Assembly: GCA_023436745.1 (NCBI GenBank)
Contig: JAEZHZ010000147.1
Span: 1 to 5,969, forward strand
DNA from: Pseudomonadota bacterium
GTDB lineage: Bacteria; Pseudomonadota; Alphaproteobacteria; Rhizobiales; Devosiaceae
DNA: 5,969 nucleotides
Direction: 5' to 3'
Shown: in pieces, positions 5,023 to 5,969 of the stretch
How positions within the stretch are numbered: the stretch's first letter is position 1
Layout: each line of letters begins with the position of its first letter
The notes under the pieces: generated by a model
What the model was told of the DNA's origin: nothing
Database searches by the model: none
What the model saw: only the letters and a program-made list of their open reading frames with translations
Translations under genes and position numbers: made by a program

Positions 5023-5969
5023 TTGGCAGAAGCCGGTACGACGATCCGGGGGCGGTCGGACGACCTCAGCCGCGGCACCAACCAGAGCGGGGTGCGGCTC
5101 TACAACGAGCGCCTCGTGCTGTCGCTGGTGCGTCGCCACGGCAGCCTGCCCAAGGCCGATATTGCCCGCATGACCGGCCTGTCGCCACAGACCATTTCCA
5201 TCATCGCCAACCAGCTCGAGGCCGATGGCCTGCTGCGCCGGGAGGCGGTGGTCCGGGGCAGGGTGGGTCAGCCATCCGTGCCCTATTCGCTCAATCCCGA
5301 GGGTGCCTATTCGGTCGGGCTCAAGATCGGCCGCCGCAGCGCCGACCTGTCCCTCATCAACTTCACCGGGGAGGTGCAGCATTTCCTGCACCAGACCTAT
5401 GCCTACCCCACGCCTGCCGCCATCCGGGCCTTCACCGAGGCGGGCCTGGCCGAGCTCCAGGCCGGCCTTGCTCCCGGGGCGCTGGGGCGCATCGCCGGGC
5501 TCGGCATCGCTTCGCCCTATGAGATGTGGACGTGGCCCGAGGAGATCGGGGCGCCCCGCGAGGATATCGATGCCTGGCGCGAAACCGACATTCGGGCCGA
5601 GCTCGCCGCCATCTGCCCGTGGCCGGTCTACTTCTACAACGACATCACCGCCGCCTGCGCCGCCGAACTGATGTTCGGCCGCGGGGCCGAGCACGTTGAC
5701 TACCTCTACGTGTTCATCGGCTCCTTCATCGGGGGTGGTCTTGTCTTCGGCGGGCATCTGTTTCCCGGCCGCACCAACAATGCCGGTGCACTCGGCTCGA
5801 TGCCCGTGGGCGTAGGGACCGGGGGCGTCAGGGCCCCGCAGCTGATGAACGTTGCTTCCATCTACGTGCTGGAGCGGGAACTCATCCGCCAGGGGCGGCG
5901 CGGCGAAGTGCTGTGGCAGTCCCCCGACGACTGGGGCGAGGACCTGGGGCCCACGCTGGACCACTGGAT
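5023..5969 (+). CDS. ROK-family transcriptional regulator of the sugar operon (3' end outside window)
   Basis: This is a cytoplasmic DNA-binding protein with an N-terminal winged helix-turn-helix and a C-terminal ROK (sugar kinase-like) sensor domain; 315 codons are visible and the gene runs off the right edge. The HTH is at about 41-70 (SLPKADIARMTGLSPQTIS, then LEADGLL), with a typical RGRVGQPSVPYSLNP linker (78-92). The ROK domain begins near 95 and shows YND (205-207), IGGG (236-239) and PGRTNNAG (248-255). The usual GEIGH is GALGS here (255-259), and no Cys-rich zinc motif follows; the stretch VGTGGVRAPQLMNVASIYVLE (264-284) takes its place. Start: TTG 5023 has GGAG at 5012-5015, 7 bases upstream. 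No ATG or GTG occurs in frame between the TAA at 4918-4920 and 5023, a GTG at 5092 lacks a ribosome site, and the first ATG (5170) lies inside the HTH. Divergent placement suggests it controls the sugar operon and itself, probably as a repressor relieved by a sugar. Confidence 0.9.
   Translation, partial: MAEAGTTIRGRSDDLSRGTNQSGVRLYNERLVLSLVRRHGSLPKADIARMTGLSPQTISIIANQLEADGLLRREAVVRGRVGQPSVPYSLNPEGAYSVGLKIGRRSADLSLINFTGEVQHFLHQTYAYPTPAAIRAFTEAGLAELQAGLAPGALGRIAGLGIASPYEMWTWPEEIGAPREDIDAWRETDIRAELAAICPWPVYFYNDITAACAAELMFGRGAEHVDYLYVFIGSFIGGGLVFGGHLFPGRTNNAGALGSMPVGVGTGGVRAPQLMNVASIYVLERELIRQGRRGEVLWQSPDDWGEDLGPTLDHW

Noticed and set aside
4900..5964. 354-codon open frame on the minus strand opposite the regulator
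   Set aside because: The + strand frame encodes a continuous HTH plus ROK protein. The minus frame has no recognisable motif and would start inside the AT-rich divergent region without a ribosome site.

Overview
The window is GC-rich DNA with dense, short-spaced genes. The transport proteins closely resemble the FrcA/FrcB/FrcC fructose-type ABC system of rhizobia and relatives, so an alphaproteobacterium, probably of the Rhizobiales/Hyphomicrobiales or near them, is the best guess. That placement rests on remembered family sequences, not on a search.

Layout. Positions 2-1036 (+) hold the C-terminal two thirds of a TctA-type tricarboxylate transporter membrane protein, cut by the left edge. 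It converges, across 11 bases, on a four-gene minus-strand operon. In transcription order the operon is: periplasmic sugar-binding protein (frcB-like, 4777-3758), sugar permease (frcC-like, 3685-2609), ATPase (frcA-like, 2612-1845) and a short-chain dehydrogenase/reductase (1833-1048). Permease and ATPase overlap by 4 bases (ATGA), and the dehydrogenase starts 11 bases after the ATPase stop. A strong stem-loop lies between the binding-protein and permease genes. Facing the operon across a 245-base divergent region is a ROK-family transcriptional regulator (5023 to the right edge, +), which starts at TTG and is cut by the edge. No gap exceeds 300 bases.

How it fits together. The binding protein should capture a sugar or sugar derivative, the single permease and single ATPase should import it as homodimers, and the dehydrogenase may act on the imported compound. 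The ROK protein probably senses the sugar or a metabolite. An AT-rich inverted repeat, whose two arms each carry a perfect TTGACA box pointing outward, sits between the operon and the regulator and is the obvious candidate for the shared control site.

The main anomaly is an in-frame amber codon at 4354-4352 in the binding-protein gene. The reading frame and family similarity continue undisturbed on both sides, so as written the gene is broken by one base (nonsense mutation or sequence error). Otherwise this is a fairly ordinary carbohydrate-uptake locus. I saw no CRISPR array, mobile element, tRNA or rRNA, and nothing that amounts to a new kind of system.
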